A stretch of DNA of 64,000 nucleotides from Panulirus ornatus (GCF_036320965.1 NC_092271.1:21992029-22056028); one strand, 5' to 3'; counted from the first letter of the stretch, positions 1 to 11,128 are shown. The notes: generated by a model from the sequence alone, not told the origin. Translations and numbers: made by a program.

Positions 1-215
1 TGATGATGATGATAATGATATTGGCGTGACGTGTCTTCAACGTCGTGGAATATCGTAATCATCCATACCAAATATCGGTGGTTAACTGATAACGTATTCA
101 TTAGAGGATGTTCAGTGTTGGTCCTTTGGGCAATTTCCTCTGTAATGTGTGCAACTGCAAGCATGGATATGCATGCGTTCACAGCACACACAGATAAACA
201 CACACACATATTGAT

Positions 216-238
216 ACACACACACACACACACACACA
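216..238. repeat. (CA)n microsatellite
   Basis: Short CA tract. It lies just 5' of the conserved module at 268-340 and forms part of that composite repeat. Confidence 0.9.
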
Positions 239-267
239 GAGTCGTGTATGCGTGTGGTTATGTATGC

Positions 268-338
268 CAAGGGGAGAGAGTTTTACGCTCGCGTTGCCCC
301 ATCTATTAACCTTGTGTATATGGAACGTCTTTATTCCT

Positions 339-340
<2 letters not shown>
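268..340 (+). repeat. Interspersed repeat module (GGGGAGAGAGTTT ... TTAACCTTGT), copy 1
   Basis: A block of about 70 bp with the landmarks GGGGAGAGAGTTTTACGC, GTTGCCCCATCT and ATTAACCTTGTGTATATG. Diverged copies occur at 4695-4755 and 32927-32985. Here it is followed by (TA)n and then by a reverse-oriented tRNA-SINE tail, the same order as near 33 kb, so the three parts look like one composite unit. The family name is unknown to me. Confidence 0.7.

Positions 341-342
<2 letters not shown>

Positions 343-403
<61 letters not shown>
343..403. repeat. (TA)n microsatellite
   Basis: About 30 TA units joining the module at 268-340 to the reverse SINE tail that follows. Confidence 0.97.
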
Positions 404-404
<1 letters not shown>

Positions 405-410
405 GTAAGT

Positions 411-522
411 CTCTACCAGGTTCCTAAATATCGACCAGCCCCGACGGAGGGAGGATAAACACCTAGGTTGGGTGTGGACCGACTGTCACATCCATGAGGG
501 CCTGACCAATGCATCACGGAGG

Positions 523-524
<2 letters not shown>
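411..524 (-). mobile_element. tRNA-derived SINE, 3' half plus degraded head
   Basis: Read on the minus strand, the tail carries TTTATCCTCCCT, GGGGCTGGTCGATA and AACCTGG. These are the landmarks of the better preserved copy at 5801-5969 (GCTGTTCATC, GGGGTTAGTCGATAAA, TACTTGGC). The promoter half is poorly preserved. It is bounded by (TA)n at its 3' end and (GT)n at its 5' end. Assignment to the decapod tRNA-SINE type is from memory of the family; the shared tail is visible directly. Confidence 0.65.

Positions 525-584
<60 letters not shown>
524..584. repeat. (GT)n microsatellite
   Basis: About 30 uninterrupted GT units directly against the SINE fragment. Confidence 0.97.
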
Positions 585-585
<1 letters not shown>

Positions 586-819
586 CCTATAAAGTCCATC
601 ATCTATATCCTTTCCCATCGTTAAGTATTTCGTAAAGATCAGATCGCAGGAATGGCACGGGAGAGGAGGAGAGAGAGAAAAAAAATAATATTTTTAAACT
701 GGCGACTTTAATTTCCTCTCCCCGTCAGTCTGGGAAAGTCGACAGAGCCGAAAAAGAAACTTTTATGTTTGCAAAGGTAATGGAGTTGTGGTATTCAGGT
801 CTTCTTGAAGACGGGGGTC

Positions 820-1200
820 GAGTTGTCGTCCTCGACGCGTTCGGTCGTCGCACTCACGGAGTTAAGTTATCGTACTCGACGCGTTAAGTTATCGTACAGT
901 TATCGTACTCATGGAGTTAAGTTATCGTACTCGACGCGTTTAGTTATCGTACTCATGGAGTTAAGTCATCGTACTCATGGAGTTAAGTCATCGTACTCAT
1001 GGAGTTAAGTCATCTCACTCATGGCGTTAAGATATCGTATATCGTAGGTACTCTTGGGATCAAGTCGTCGTACTCATGGCGTTATCGAAGTCTTGAGGTT
1101 GTTATCGTACTCTTGGTCTTAAGTCATCGTACTCAAGGGGTTAATGTTATCGTACGTACTCCTGGGGGTAAGTCATCGTACGTCTGTAGTCAAAAGTCGT
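820..1200 (+). repeat. 22-bp minisatellite (TCGTACTCATGGAG-TTAAGTCA)
   Basis: Units repeat every 22 bp in the cleanest part (GTACTCATGG at 971 and 993) and diverge toward both ends, with CTCGACGCG and CTCTTGG variants. The open frames over it are translations of the repeat. The TCGTACTCAAGG variants near 1120 resemble the 21-bp family seen elsewhere in the window, but common origin is not established. Confidence 0.85.
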
Positions 1201-1340
1201 TGTACCTAAAGGTAAAGGCCCAAGGTATCGTACGGAACAGGGAGGGCATTCTCTACTGGTATACCTGGAGGGGTTATGTCGCCCTGGTTCATTGAAGATG
1301 TGTCACCGCTGCTGGAGACCTCGAATCTCAGGAGATGACT

Positions 1341-1470
1341 GATGAGTGGGGACGGTAAACCTGAGTGACTGACAGATGAGTGGGGACGGTAAACCTGAGT
1401 GACTGACAGATGAGTGGGGACGGTAAACCTGAGTGACTGACAGTGGAGACTGTACATCTGAGTGGCTGAC
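1341..1470 (+). repeat. 34-bp minisatellite
   Basis: GATGAGTGGGGACGG begins at 1341, 1375 and 1409, an exact 34-bp period. Three near-identical units are followed by partial ones. Confidence 0.92.
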
Positions 1471-1499
1471 AGATGAAGAAAATACGTATAAAACATAGG

Positions 1500-3085
1500 T
1501 AGCTCCTCAGCTGGGATATGAGACGAGTCGAGCGCGAGATAATCCAACAAATGAATCCCACTGAGAGAGCTGGACTGACTCAAATGCTTCAAAGAGGCTG
1601 AAGAAAACTGAGAGATTCTTGTAACGACACAGGTAAACCCTCTCTAATCCGGCATGTGCCGGACCCCAGGCAGAATATATGCCGGTTACAAGAGAATACT
1701 CCACAGAGGTAAAGACAGAGGAGAGATTATTAGGCGGGAGAGGGGAAGTGGAAGGTGGGGGGGTGGATGGGGGTGCAGAGAGAGGGGGGGGGGGGTTAAG
1801 TTGATGCCCAACAAATCTGTATTCAAGGAGGGACGGCCGCTGTGTCTAGCCAATCAGCAGCGAGAACGAAGAGGGGTGGAGGGTGGGAGGGATGTGGGTT
1901 CCAACCCTATTTGTCCTCGTTGCAGCAGATGATTGGAGGGAGACTGAACGATGGATGATTTGGATCACATGCTAATTGAACGAACAGATAACTGAGCATC
2001 TGTATATCCTCATCATGAGTAAATATTTATATATATAAATGAAAAATAAACACAAATAGATATGAACGATTGAATGTACAAATACACATGAAAAAAGTGA
2101 TCCAGCGAATTACTCATTAGTAAATCGATGATAAAAAGAAAGAATTCATATAACCATAAGGGACACCACATGCATAGCGAGTGTGTTTACCCCTTGGCAT
2201 TGACCCCAACACCTGTAGAAGGTGTAGAATATTATTTGTTTGGATGTTGGATATAAATATAGCATGACGCTCATGGCCTTAACGAGCTCACACATCTGTC
2301 TGTTGTTCACTTTCTATCTTTGCTTTACAGATTCCCGAAGTAAGACGGAATACCTAAAGGGATCATCTTGACAGCCAGCCCCCCCCCCCAAAAAAAAATA
2401 ATATATGTACTCCGTCCCAAAGAAACATCTGTCTGTGAACCTAGCTGACTCCTTTTGTTTTTTCCATCTCTAATTCTCTTGATATCTTGTCCTCAGATGT
2501 TCTCACTCCAGTGTTAGAATAGCCACTCCTTCCTCCTTCGTTGCACCTGTCGAAGCCTCGTTCTTTCTCTTCTTTTCCCGGCTGACAGCAAGTACGTGTT
2601 GTTGGATCATCCCTTCAGTGTTGCTGGTCCTGTGCCACACCCAACACCATCCTTGTCAAGTCCATCTTCATGTGGTCCGTTGGCTGGTCGGCTTTTCGGG
2701 CCTCGGAGAGAGCCCGCAACAATTGCCATGGTCACTAGAGGCCTTTGCGACATCCACACACACTCTTAAAATCCTCAACGCCTTCTTTCTGGTGCTGAGG
2801 GTAATACTTCAGACCAAAAACACACTCACACTATCCTATGTGTGTTCTGTTGGCCCTCAGCCATGACTTAGGAGAGATCTGAACACCGTAGGGGAATGGC
2901 CTCTTCTTCCTCCCACCCATCCCATCGCTAGCCGTCAGGACATGGGCCATCTTACTCAACGCTCTGGAGGCGAGATATTACTACAAGCTGGTTGTTGGTC
3001 GTGGTCTCCATATACGTTCCTCTGGCAACGCCTCCCTTCCACTGCTTTTGGAAAATCTTTTTAGAATGTTTAGTTTTCTTGCTAT
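1500..3085. other. Unassigned intergenic DNA
   Basis: No recognisable gene. It holds a G-rich, purine-biased stretch (about 1730-1795), a lone AGCCAATCAG motif near 1848, AT-rich DNA around 2000-2150 and a C9A8 run near 2380. The 82-codon plus-strand frame at 2618-2866 has no recognisable domain. Confidence 0.6.
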
Positions 3086-3087
3086 GA

Positions 3088-3088
<1 letters not shown>

Positions 3089-3135
<47 letters not shown>
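3089..3135. repeat. (TA)n microsatellite
   Basis: About 20 TA units, slightly interrupted at the 3' end. Confidence 0.95.
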
Positions 3136-3233
3136 TTCCTCCGCTATAAGTACCTTTCTCCAAAAGCCCTCATCATAAAGAAAAGAGGACAAAGGGAGAG
3201 AGAAGAAATGTTTCCTTCCTCAAAGCATAGCTA

Positions 3234-3234
<1 letters not shown>

Positions 3235-3292
<58 letters not shown>
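3235..3292. repeat. (CT)n microsatellite
   Basis: Pure CT tract of about 58 bp. Confidence 0.97.
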
Positions 3293-3298
<6 letters not shown>

Positions 3299-3527
3299 CT
3301 CCTCATTATCCTTGTTTCTTCTTTCTTTAACTCATATTAGGAAGCCCTTCTCTGGGGAGAAAGATCTCCAGCGACTTGGCTTTTAAACTCAGACGTTGTT
3401 TCTCCATTACGCCGGGCAACGCTGCCTGGATTTCCCTCACTGTGTGTAGGACCAGCAGAGCTTCATCTCTCCAACCATCAGACTTGTTTACATAACGTCT
3501 TCCTCCAGTCCCATCTTCTCTTTAATC

Positions 3528-3530
<3 letters not shown>

Positions 3531-3581
<51 letters not shown>

Positions 3582-3590
3582 TGTGTGTGT
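3531..3590. repeat. (CT)n-(GT)n compound microsatellite
   Basis: About 48 bp of CT running into a short GT tract. The 240 bp before it is unassigned. Confidence 0.95.
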
Positions 3591-3661
3591 AACTATCATA
3601 TGTGGTTACCCTTACAGATACACATATACACCAGAAAACACACGTCAATACACTCTGAAAT

Positions 3662-3778
3662 CATGAGGTGGTATGGGCCTGCCTGGGTCAAAGCTCACAG
3701 AGGTTCGCATCTTAGCCGCGGAAGCCGGCCCACAGTCCACCCAACTGTTCATCCTCCCTTAGGGGCTGGTTGATAAGT

Positions 3779-3782
<4 letters not shown>
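3662..3782 (+). mobile_element. tRNA-derived SINE, degraded copy
   Basis: Contains CCTGCCTGGGTCAAAGC, a B-box-like GAGGTTCGCATCT (about 3702-3714), CCCACAGTCCACCCAACTG, TTCATCCTCCC and GGGGCTGGTTGATAAG, in the same order as the copy at 5801-5969. It runs directly into a (TA)n tail. The A box is not convincing. Confidence 0.72.

Positions 3783-3843
<61 letters not shown>
3783..3843. repeat. (TA)n microsatellite
   Basis: Tail-adjacent TA tract of about 60 bp following the SINE copy. Confidence 0.97.
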
Positions 3844-3846
<3 letters not shown>

Positions 3847-3939
3847 GGCTGTAAAACTTCCAGCCATTTTTCCACAGCCTCTTAAATGTCCCAAAACGAG
3901 ATACAAAAAGACAAACAAGAAAATCCGGGTCAGGCCGAG

Positions 3940-4150
3940 GGAGGAGGAGGAGGAGGAGGAGGAGGGAAACATCCCAACCCCCACAACCCAAGCGGACGGG
4001 CCACATTGGCTAATATTTAAGCGTTTACGACACCCAGGACGCACTGGGCGCGAGATAAATCCTGGGAGCTGCGGTGGTGCCCTGCTGGTATTAACACGCG
4101 GCAGGAGGAGGAGGAGGAGAAGGAGGAGGAGGAGAAGGAGGAGGAGGAGC
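3940..4150 (+). repeat. Two (GGA)n tracts
   Basis: GGA-rich tracts at about 3940-3965 and 4104-4150, separated by unique sequence. The poly-R, poly-E and poly-L frames here are artefacts of these tracts. Confidence 0.92.
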
Positions 4151-4247
4151 GGTGGTGGCCCTGATCCCCTCAGACGTATCCTGAGTTTGTCTTTCGACAC
4201 ATGTGTTGCAAGGGCCTCGTCCACGGGACCTGCGTAGGGGTGGGTGA

Positions 4248-4389
4248 TGGTGTGTGTGTGTGTGTGTGTGGCTGCGTGTTCTAAAGTTTAGTGTCACGTG
4301 TGTGTTTACCTGTGTTCACTGAGATGTCATTTTCTTTAAGACGTCTTGTTACCGTCTGTGGTTTATGCCTTGAGAACATGTGTGTGTTT

Positions 4390-4439
<50 letters not shown>

Positions 4440-4657
4440 AGGGGCTGTGAGTTGAGGGAAAGTGCAAAGGGGGGTAGGGGTGATTAATGTGGAGGGGAAG
4501 GAGAGTGTGGTGGTTATATATATGTGTGTGTGTGTGTGTGTGTTGGGGGGGAATATGGGGCAGGGGTAACCTCCTGTCTCCTTGTGATGGATGTTTACGT
4601 GCACTGGGGGAGGCCGTGAGAAGTTATTGGAAGAGTTGTTTACGTGTGAGTGTGTGT

Positions 4658-4694
<37 letters not shown>
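4248..4694. repeat. Cluster of four (GT)n microsatellites
   Basis: GT tracts at about 4248-4270, 4381-4438, 4523-4543 and 4647-4694, separated by G-rich unique sequence. The 170-codon minus frame across them is T/H repeat translation. Confidence 0.93.
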
Positions 4695-4698
<4 letters not shown>

Positions 4699-4755
4699 AC
4701 GGGGAGAGAGTTGTACACTTGACTTTCCCTATCTCTTAACCACGTATAAATGTAG
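4695..4755 (+). repeat. Interspersed repeat module, copy 2
   Basis: TTTTACGGGGAGAGAGTTG ... CCTATCTCTTAACC ... GTATAAATG aligns with 268-340 and 32927-32985. As in the 33-kb copy, a (GT)n tract sits on its 5' side. No SINE tail follows here. Confidence 0.7.
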
Positions 4756-4864
4756 TATGTTTTAACCTTATGCAAATACACACATGTACACATCCCGGCT
4801 TATGACAGCTACCCAAAGCTGCGTACACATAAAGACAATCAAGTAAATAAACAAAAACACATGC

Positions 4865-4938
4865 ATACACACACACACACAGACACACACACACACATAC
4901 ACACACAGACACACACAACACAAACACACAAACACACA

Positions 4939-5017
<79 letters not shown>
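4865..5017. repeat. Compound (CA)n-(TA)n microsatellite
   Basis: Imperfect CA tract (4865-4938, with CAGACA and CAAACA interruptions) followed by about 37 TA units. Confidence 0.96.
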
Positions 5018-5022
<5 letters not shown>

Positions 5023-5079
5023 TATCACCAAGATTACTCTGGCCGGGGTTGACTACTGACAACTTAACCTTCAAACCTG

Positions 5080-5193
5080 TTAATTAGTTTCGGCGCTGCT
5101 CAAAAGACCCCCAGATTAATTAGAACACTTCTTTTCCGCCGGACTCGAAAGCAATTATCAGAAGTCGTTCCCATAATCACCGTAATTAATTAG
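5080..5193. promoter_or_regulatory. Cluster of TTAATTAG motifs (putative homeodomain-type sites)
   Basis: TTAATTAG occurs at 5080-5087 and 5116-5123, and TAATTAATTAG at 5183-5193, within otherwise mixed-composition sequence. TAATTA is the classic homeodomain core. There is no adjacent gene, so a regulatory role is only a possibility. Confidence 0.25.
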
Positions 5194-5212
5194 GGGTGGA
5201 GACATGGAAACC

Positions 5213-5215
<3 letters not shown>

Positions 5216-5286
<71 letters not shown>
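5216..5286. repeat. (GA)n microsatellite
   Basis: Uninterrupted GA tract of about 70 bp. Confidence 0.97.
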
Positions 5287-5291
<5 letters not shown>

Positions 5292-5800
5292 TCGGCCCGT
5301 TTTCTCAGACTCTTTCATACTTCCGGCTTCCGTTTTCTTAATTTTTTTCGTTTTTTACCATCATGAACTGTAGTTACTGATAATGTGTTTCATGTATGCA
5401 TTTTTTCCCCTTTTACGTTCGTTTATCTGTAATATTATATAGGTCCGTACATATGGGTGATTAATAAAAAATAATATATTCAAATCGTTAAAAGATGAAT
5501 AAATAATTCAAAGGTATATGAAATTCAAGATTTATCTGATTACGTACATAATTACATCTCGTAGTTCAATATTTTCCTTTTTTTTTGTGAAATATCAATA
5601 AATCACAAAGGCAACATTACTGGTAAATATTAAAGCACTTTACATGTTTATGATAAAATTTCAACCTATTAAACCATGCAATGGCATACATACAGGTATA
5701 AATGTATATACAACTAGTGAATAGTAGATTTTTGAGTATGTAACAAAATTACGAATGTATATGTGTATAAAAAGAGTGATGTTGTGTATATGAGAATAGA
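5287..5800. other. AT-rich unassigned DNA
   Basis: Strongly AT-rich with short poly-T runs. No open frame of note and no motif I recognise. Confidence 0.6.
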
Positions 5801-5966
5801 CCTACGTGGTGTAATGGATAGCCTTCCCGACCGCGACGCATTCACGGGCCGCCCTGGGTCAAGCTTGTTGGTTCGATTCCAGGTCACGGCCTACGGTTCA
5901 CAGTCAACACAGCTGTTCATCAAACACTAGGGGTTAGTCGATAAAATGAGTACTTGGCTCAGGCTA

Positions 5967-5969
<3 letters not shown>
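5801..5969 (+). mobile_element. tRNA-derived SINE, best preserved copy
   Basis: The head resembles a tRNA gene, with A box TGGTGTAATGG at 5807-5817 and B box GGTTCGATTCC at 5870-5880, a normal pol III spacing. Between them is CCGACCGCGACGCATTC and GGGTCAAGC. The tRNA-unrelated body reads CACAGTCAAC, GCTGTTCATC, GGGGTTAGTCGATAAA and TACTTGGCTCAGGC. It ends in (TA)n rather than poly-A. An intact tRNA gene is unlikely because no acceptor or anticodon stem pairing is evident and the body is shared with other copies. Such elements are transcribed by pol III and mobilised by LINE proteins. Confidence 0.82.

Positions 5970-6024
<55 letters not shown>
5970..6024. repeat. (TA)n microsatellite, SINE tail
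   Basis: TA tract continuing directly from the SINE 3' end. Confidence 0.97.
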
Positions 6025-6026
<2 letters not shown>

Positions 6027-6550
6027 GTCGCTCAGCCAGATTCTAGACCATGACGTAAGGTGTGAGGAGGTGGTTTCAAAGGCAGTATGAACCGGGTTAC
6101 TGGAAGCAGGGAGGCAGCGGCAGTTTATAAAGGCAGTGTGGACCCGGGCCTTGGAAGGCTCTTTAGCTAGGTTAACGATGAACAGTGGAAAAACACAGGA
6201 AATTGCCTGGTAATTTACGGTGCCTGTGTAAGTGTGGCATCTTAACCCCTGGGGTAAAAAAAAAAAGAAACTCGCACACTTCTTCATGTGGGGGTTGGGG
6301 GGAAAGGGGGAGAGTGAGTTCGTGGCACTAATGCTTCCTCGTGTTATCAATGCATTCATTTCCAGATTGCACATTTCTTAAGTGGGTGCAATTCCCTCGG
6401 TGTTCCATGGCTATAGAAATGGACGACGATGGTTAACATCTTTGATCTACGACAGTTGACCTTAGGTGCGTGGTAGTTCGTCCAGAAAGAAAGAAAAACG
6501 AAGCCAAGTGGAGTGTAGATACAAGAAACTTGAGTTATTGATTGATTGAT
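6025..6550. other. Unassigned intergenic DNA
   Basis: Begins with GGGTCGCTCAGCCAGATTC immediately after the SINE tail, possibly another repeat fragment. Otherwise no gene or motif. Confidence 0.45.
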
Positions 6551-6552
6551 TG

Positions 6553-6633
6553 TGTGTGTGTGTGTGTGTAACTTTTTGTACGGTACGAGGGGGTTAGTTC
6601 TACACTCATGAGGGGCCCCTCCATCTCTCGTAA

Positions 6634-6672
<39 letters not shown>

Positions 6673-6685
6673 TGTGTGCGTGTGT
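6553..6685. repeat. (GT)n tracts
   Basis: A short tract at 6553-6568 and an imperfect one at about 6637-6685 with GC and AT interruptions. Confidence 0.9.
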
Positions 6686-6942
6686 AAGTGCTTCCGCTGT
6701 GAGCGTGTACAAGTGCGCTGGGGGGTGAGCGTGTGTCTGCGGGACGTCAATATGGTGCTTGGCCGACCTACCTACCCTCCCAACCCACCCGAGCGCCCCA
6801 GGGGTCGGTTACCAGCACACATATCCGGATAATGGCTGACACCCCACCCCCCCTATGGCGTAGTGTCCCTCGTCAGGCCTAAAAACACATGTCGGTTCCC
6901 GTTGGAATGTCCCCCCGGGGCGCTTCTGTCGTCCATCCCTCC

Positions 6943-6975
6943 TCCTCCTCCTCCTCCACCTCCTCCTCCCGCCGC
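6943..6975. repeat. (CCT)n tract
   Basis: About ten CCT units with a CCA interruption. Confidence 0.88.
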
Positions 6976-7081
6976 CGGTGCGCTGCAGGAGGGGATGAAG
7001 GGCCTCAGCGGATGATACTTCGACCAATGGTAACCGCCCAGGTACTTGTTCAGGCTCATGGACAACGGCGGAAGAGGGCTG

Positions 7082-7083
<2 letters not shown>

Positions 7084-7137
<54 letters not shown>
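7084..7137. repeat. (GT)n microsatellite
   Basis: About 26 GT units. Confidence 0.97.
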
Positions 7138-7138
<1 letters not shown>

Positions 7139-7270
7139 GTTCAGCTCAGTCCAGACCAAGGCGTGTGCACCGCCACCAGGCCATGAGGAAAATGAGTGGA
7201 CAGAAAGAACAAAGTCTCGTTCTGGTGGGAAGGATAAAATCATCATCAAGGCCGGGAGGAGGAGACGACC

Positions 7271-7273
<3 letters not shown>

Positions 7274-7343
<70 letters not shown>
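7274..7343. repeat. (GA)n microsatellite
   Basis: About 34 GA units. The 150- and 225-codon frames crossing this and the preceding GT tract are repeat translations. Confidence 0.97.
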
Positions 7344-7346
<3 letters not shown>

Positions 7347-7900
7347 GCCGTAAGAGCGTACATAACGCTGGAATTACACCCACCTCCCGCATTCCAACGC
7401 CCCCCCGGCCCTCCGTCCTGTCTCTCCCTCCAGCTCAAAAGCTCTCTTCTTCTTCTTCTTCTTTTCTTCTTAATTTCTGGGACCACAAGATTATTACATT
7501 CCTACATTCTTCTTCTTCTCCTCTTGCAACAGCTTTAATTATCATTTTCATTAATATATCAATTTGAAACTGAATCTTCTTTTCGACTTTAATCATCTAC
7601 GTCTTACAATCTGCGACAGTTAGAAGAAAAAAAATGTCTCAATAATGCACTGCATATAACGTTACAAATCTTGTCCACTTTATAGTATCTTTCTCTCGGA
7701 GGCGTAAATAATGTCCCTCTTTCCCCACTTCCGTCTCGAGAGGCCCCCCCCACCCCCCAAAGGAAACTGTTGACTGATCACTGATTACATATCATATATT
7801 CAGACTCTTTTAAAAGCGCTGATGTAGGGCAGCTTGGACGACAGACACAAGGACAACAACGGTGTGCGACGATGACGACTCAGCCTCGCCGAAGATGACT
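7344..7900. other. Unassigned intergenic DNA
   Basis: C-rich near 7380-7410 and 7740-7760, with (TCT)n runs near 7445-7525. No gene is visible. Confidence 0.55.
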
Positions 7901-7911
7901 TATATATAACT

Positions 7912-8085
7912 CAAGGTGTACACAATACCAGGCGGAGTCTAGGTGTACACAATACTAGGCGGAGTCTAGGTGTAAACAATACCAGGCGGAGTCTACGAGG
8001 TGTACACAATACCAGGCGGAGTCTAGATGTAAACAATAGAAGATGGAGTCTAAAAGTAGTAAACAATACCCGAGAGAGAGTCTAG
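7912..8085 (+). repeat. ~27-bp minisatellite (AGGTGTACACAATACC-AGGCGGAGTCT)
   Basis: Four well matched units and two diverged ones. Spacing grows where a few bases are inserted (near 7995) and the last units decay (AAGATGGAGTCT, GAGAGAGTCT). Confidence 0.88.
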
Positions 8086-8331
8086 TTACAATGGAAATGA
8101 TCTATTGATATGATAACATTTAAAACCAGGACGGACGAATCAATTATGATCCTCAGTGTTGCATCAGCGAGTTAATGAATTTTTTTTCCGTGATGGACAA
8201 ATAGACTCTATTACCAAATGTCACGGAAATTTATTTCATCAGGGAGCCACCCGGCCCCGGACAAATCGAAAACTACTTTCAATCAACTTCGAGAAAAGAA
8301 AGAGATTGGAATGGTTACATCAACGATGGGT

Positions 8332-8332
<1 letters not shown>

Positions 8333-8400
<68 letters not shown>
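8333..8400. repeat. (TA)n microsatellite
   Basis: TA tract of about 65 bp, left flank of the repeat fragment at 8401-8492. Confidence 0.97.
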
Positions 8401-8591
<191 letters not shown>

Positions 8592-8731
8592 AGAATCTGA
8601 TCAGTGTGGCTTCCAGAGGTTTGCATGATATTCCATTGTTGGTTCGAAAGAGGCAACTAAGTATTGATGACTTGACTGTGTCCGCTCTCCATAAATGAAT
8701 GAATAAACGACTCTGCCTCACCCACGCGTGG

Positions 8732-8822
8732 GCTGCTGCTGCTGCTGCTGGCTTTCATTTAATCTCCGTCATCTCACACAAAACGCCCGATCACAGGTAA
8801 CACACACACACACACACACACA
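8732..8822. repeat. (CTG)6 and (CA)n tracts
   Basis: Six CTG units near 8731-8750 and a short CA tract at about 8801-8822. Confidence 0.85.
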
Positions 8823-9148
8823 ACACGTTATTCGTAATAACACGCTACTATCCACACTTTTGTCCTGCGGTGAGCACTACGCCCATGCAGCGAGAATTCG
8901 TTTACGCTTCCCGAGGTGAGAGTAAAGCGCGCGATATCTCACTGCAACTTTATCTTACGTGAGTCTTTTTTCTTTTCCTTTTCTTTCATCGCAGTATCTC
9001 CCCCTCCCCTCGCGTCATGCGATGCGGTGCACTGCGGTAGGCGATGCCTTAGAAGCACAGCTCTCGATCCCAACACTTATCAAGTGATCACGCCTCGCTC
9101 TAACCACTCACCATCACCCGCTCTATCACCATGTTTCACCATCCACCA

Positions 9149-9149
<1 letters not shown>

Positions 9150-9202
<53 letters not shown>
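9150..9202. repeat. (CT)n microsatellite followed by CAT/CAC-rich sequence
   Basis: About 26 CT units, then (CAT)n. CACCATCAC-type triplets continue irregularly to about 9360. Confidence 0.95.
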
Positions 9203-9208
<6 letters not shown>

Positions 9209-9364
9209 CATCATCATCACCACCTCACCATCACCACCTGCCAAGCACTCCCGTATCTCTTCCTCTCCATCACCATAACCACCTAGCAAGCACTACTTCT
9301 CTCTCCCTTACCATCACCATGCCTCACCATAACCAGCCTGGGTGTCAGTACCCATCACCATAAA

Positions 9365-9940
9365 ATTATCCCTTAGCGTTATGACCGGGAAGTTTATAGC
9401 CGTGTCGTGGTGTGGGCGGGGTACGGGGGCGTGAGCTCGGGGAACAGCGTACGGCGGCGCCCCTCAAAATCAAGATGAGGAAACACGAGAAGAAAAGAGA
9501 AAGAAAACGAAAAGAGAAAAAAAAGATAAAAAGAAAAAGAAAACGTTACAGAATCATCTAATGTTTGTTTGTACTGTATTTGCCTCCACTGGGAGCAGGC
9601 AGTGGCGGCGTAGACAAGTGAAACTGCATTATAATAGTCTGAAAATATCTATTGATTCCTGACGATGCTCTTCTCGAAGTCTGGTGGGGAGAGATCTTCG
9701 GGATGAATTAGAGAACGGAGGAGGAGTGATAAACATGTTTATAATACCTAACCATAACCTATCTTCAAAAAAAATCTTATAGGAAATATACCTCCATTTT
9801 TTCCGCAATATTGCCATAGTGAGAGATAGATTATCTATCTATCTATCTGTTTATCTATCTATCGATATACATACACATCATGAGTAAACTCATGACCTGT
9901 ATCCCTTTAAGTCATAACTCCCACATCTAACATTCCCCCC
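9365..9940. other. Unassigned intergenic DNA
   Basis: A GC-rich patch near 9405-9465 contrasts with an A-rich purine tract at 9475-9550. A short ATCT tract lies at 9830-9863. No gene. Confidence 0.55.
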
Positions 9941-9959
9941 GTCATTTTCACTCCCACCA

Positions 9960-10900
9960 CTGCATCATCTTCACCACCTTCGCTGCATCATCTTCACCAT
10001 CTTCGCTGCATCATCATCACCATCTTCGCTGCATCATCTTCACCATCTTCGCTGCATCATCATCACCATCTTCGCTGCATCATCTTCACCATCTTCGCTG
10101 CATCATCTTCACCACCTTCGCTGCATCATCTTCACCATCTTCGCTGCATCATCATCACCATCTTCGCTGCATCATCTTCACCATCTTCGCTGCATCATCT
10201 TCACCACCTTCGCTGCATCATCTTCACCATCTTCGCTGCATCATCATCACCATCTTCGCTGCATCATCTTCACCATCTTCGCTGCATCATCATCACCATC
10301 TTCGCTGCATCATCATCACCATCTTCGCTGCATCATCATCACCATCTTCGCTGCATCATCATCACCATCTTCGCTGCATCATCATCACCATCTTCGCTGC
10401 ATCATCTTCACCATCTTCGCTGCATCATCTTCACCATCTTCGCTGCATCATCTTCACCATCTTCGCTGCATCATCATCACCATCTTCGCTGCATCATCAT
10501 CACCATCTTCGCTGCATCATCTTCACCATCTTCGCTGCATCATCTTCACCATCTTCGCTGCATCATCTTCACCATCTTCGCTGCATCATCTTCACCATCT
10601 TCGCTGCATCATCATCACCATCTTCGCTGCATCATCTTCACCATCTTCGCTGCATCATCTTCACCATCTTCGCTGCATCATCATCACCATCTTCGCTGCA
10701 TCATCATCACCATCTTCGCTGCATCATCTTCACCATCTTCGCTGCATCATCATCACCATCTTCGCTGCATCATCATCACCATCTTCGCTGCATCATCTTC
10801 ACCATCTTCGCTGCATCATCATCACCACCTTCGCTGCATCATCTTCACCATCTTCGCTGCATCATTTTCACCATCTTCGCTGCATCATCTTCACCATCTT
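9960..10900 (+). repeat. 23-bp minisatellite, about 40 units
   Basis: The unit is CTTCGCTGCATCATC followed by (T/A)TCACCA(T/C). The 23-bp period means the reading frame shifts at each unit, so the array cannot encode a regular protein repeat. Units fall into two main variants, TTCACC and ATCACC, arranged in non-random runs. A four-unit block (TTCACCAC, TTCACCAT, ATCACCAT, TTCACCAT) appears twice in succession near 10105-10290. Confidence 0.95.
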
Positions 10901-11085
10901 CGGCACCGTCTAAGACCGAGGCCCCACCCCCTCCCCCGCTCTATCTCTCCCTCGCCCTCCCTAAAGCGCAATTGCAACTCCTGGCTCGTATGCAATAATG
11001 GCCTCTTCATCTTGAACAAGCCACAGGCATAGGTTAAAGAGGCGCTTCCGATCCTTTTAAGCAACAAGAGCACAAGTCCCCGCGG

Positions 11086-11089
<4 letters not shown>

Positions 11090-11126
<37 letters not shown>
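11090..11126. repeat. (CA)n microsatellite
   Basis: About 18 CA units. Confidence 0.96.

Positions 11127-11128
<2 letters not shown>

Noticed and set aside
1840..1860. CCAATCAG motif as a gene promoter
   Set aside because: Single short motif with no TATA, initiator or following gene.
3712..4237. Long overlapping frames on both strands (155-170 codons)
   Set aside because: They are translations of (TA)n and (GGA)n tracts with no domain; frames open on both strands reflect composition.
5801..5890. Functional tRNA gene
   Set aside because: A and B boxes are present but a cloverleaf is not evident, and the downstream body is shared with other SINE copies.
6809..7538. 225- and 150-codon frames
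   Set aside because: Built from GT, GA and CCT microsatellites joined by short unique stretches.
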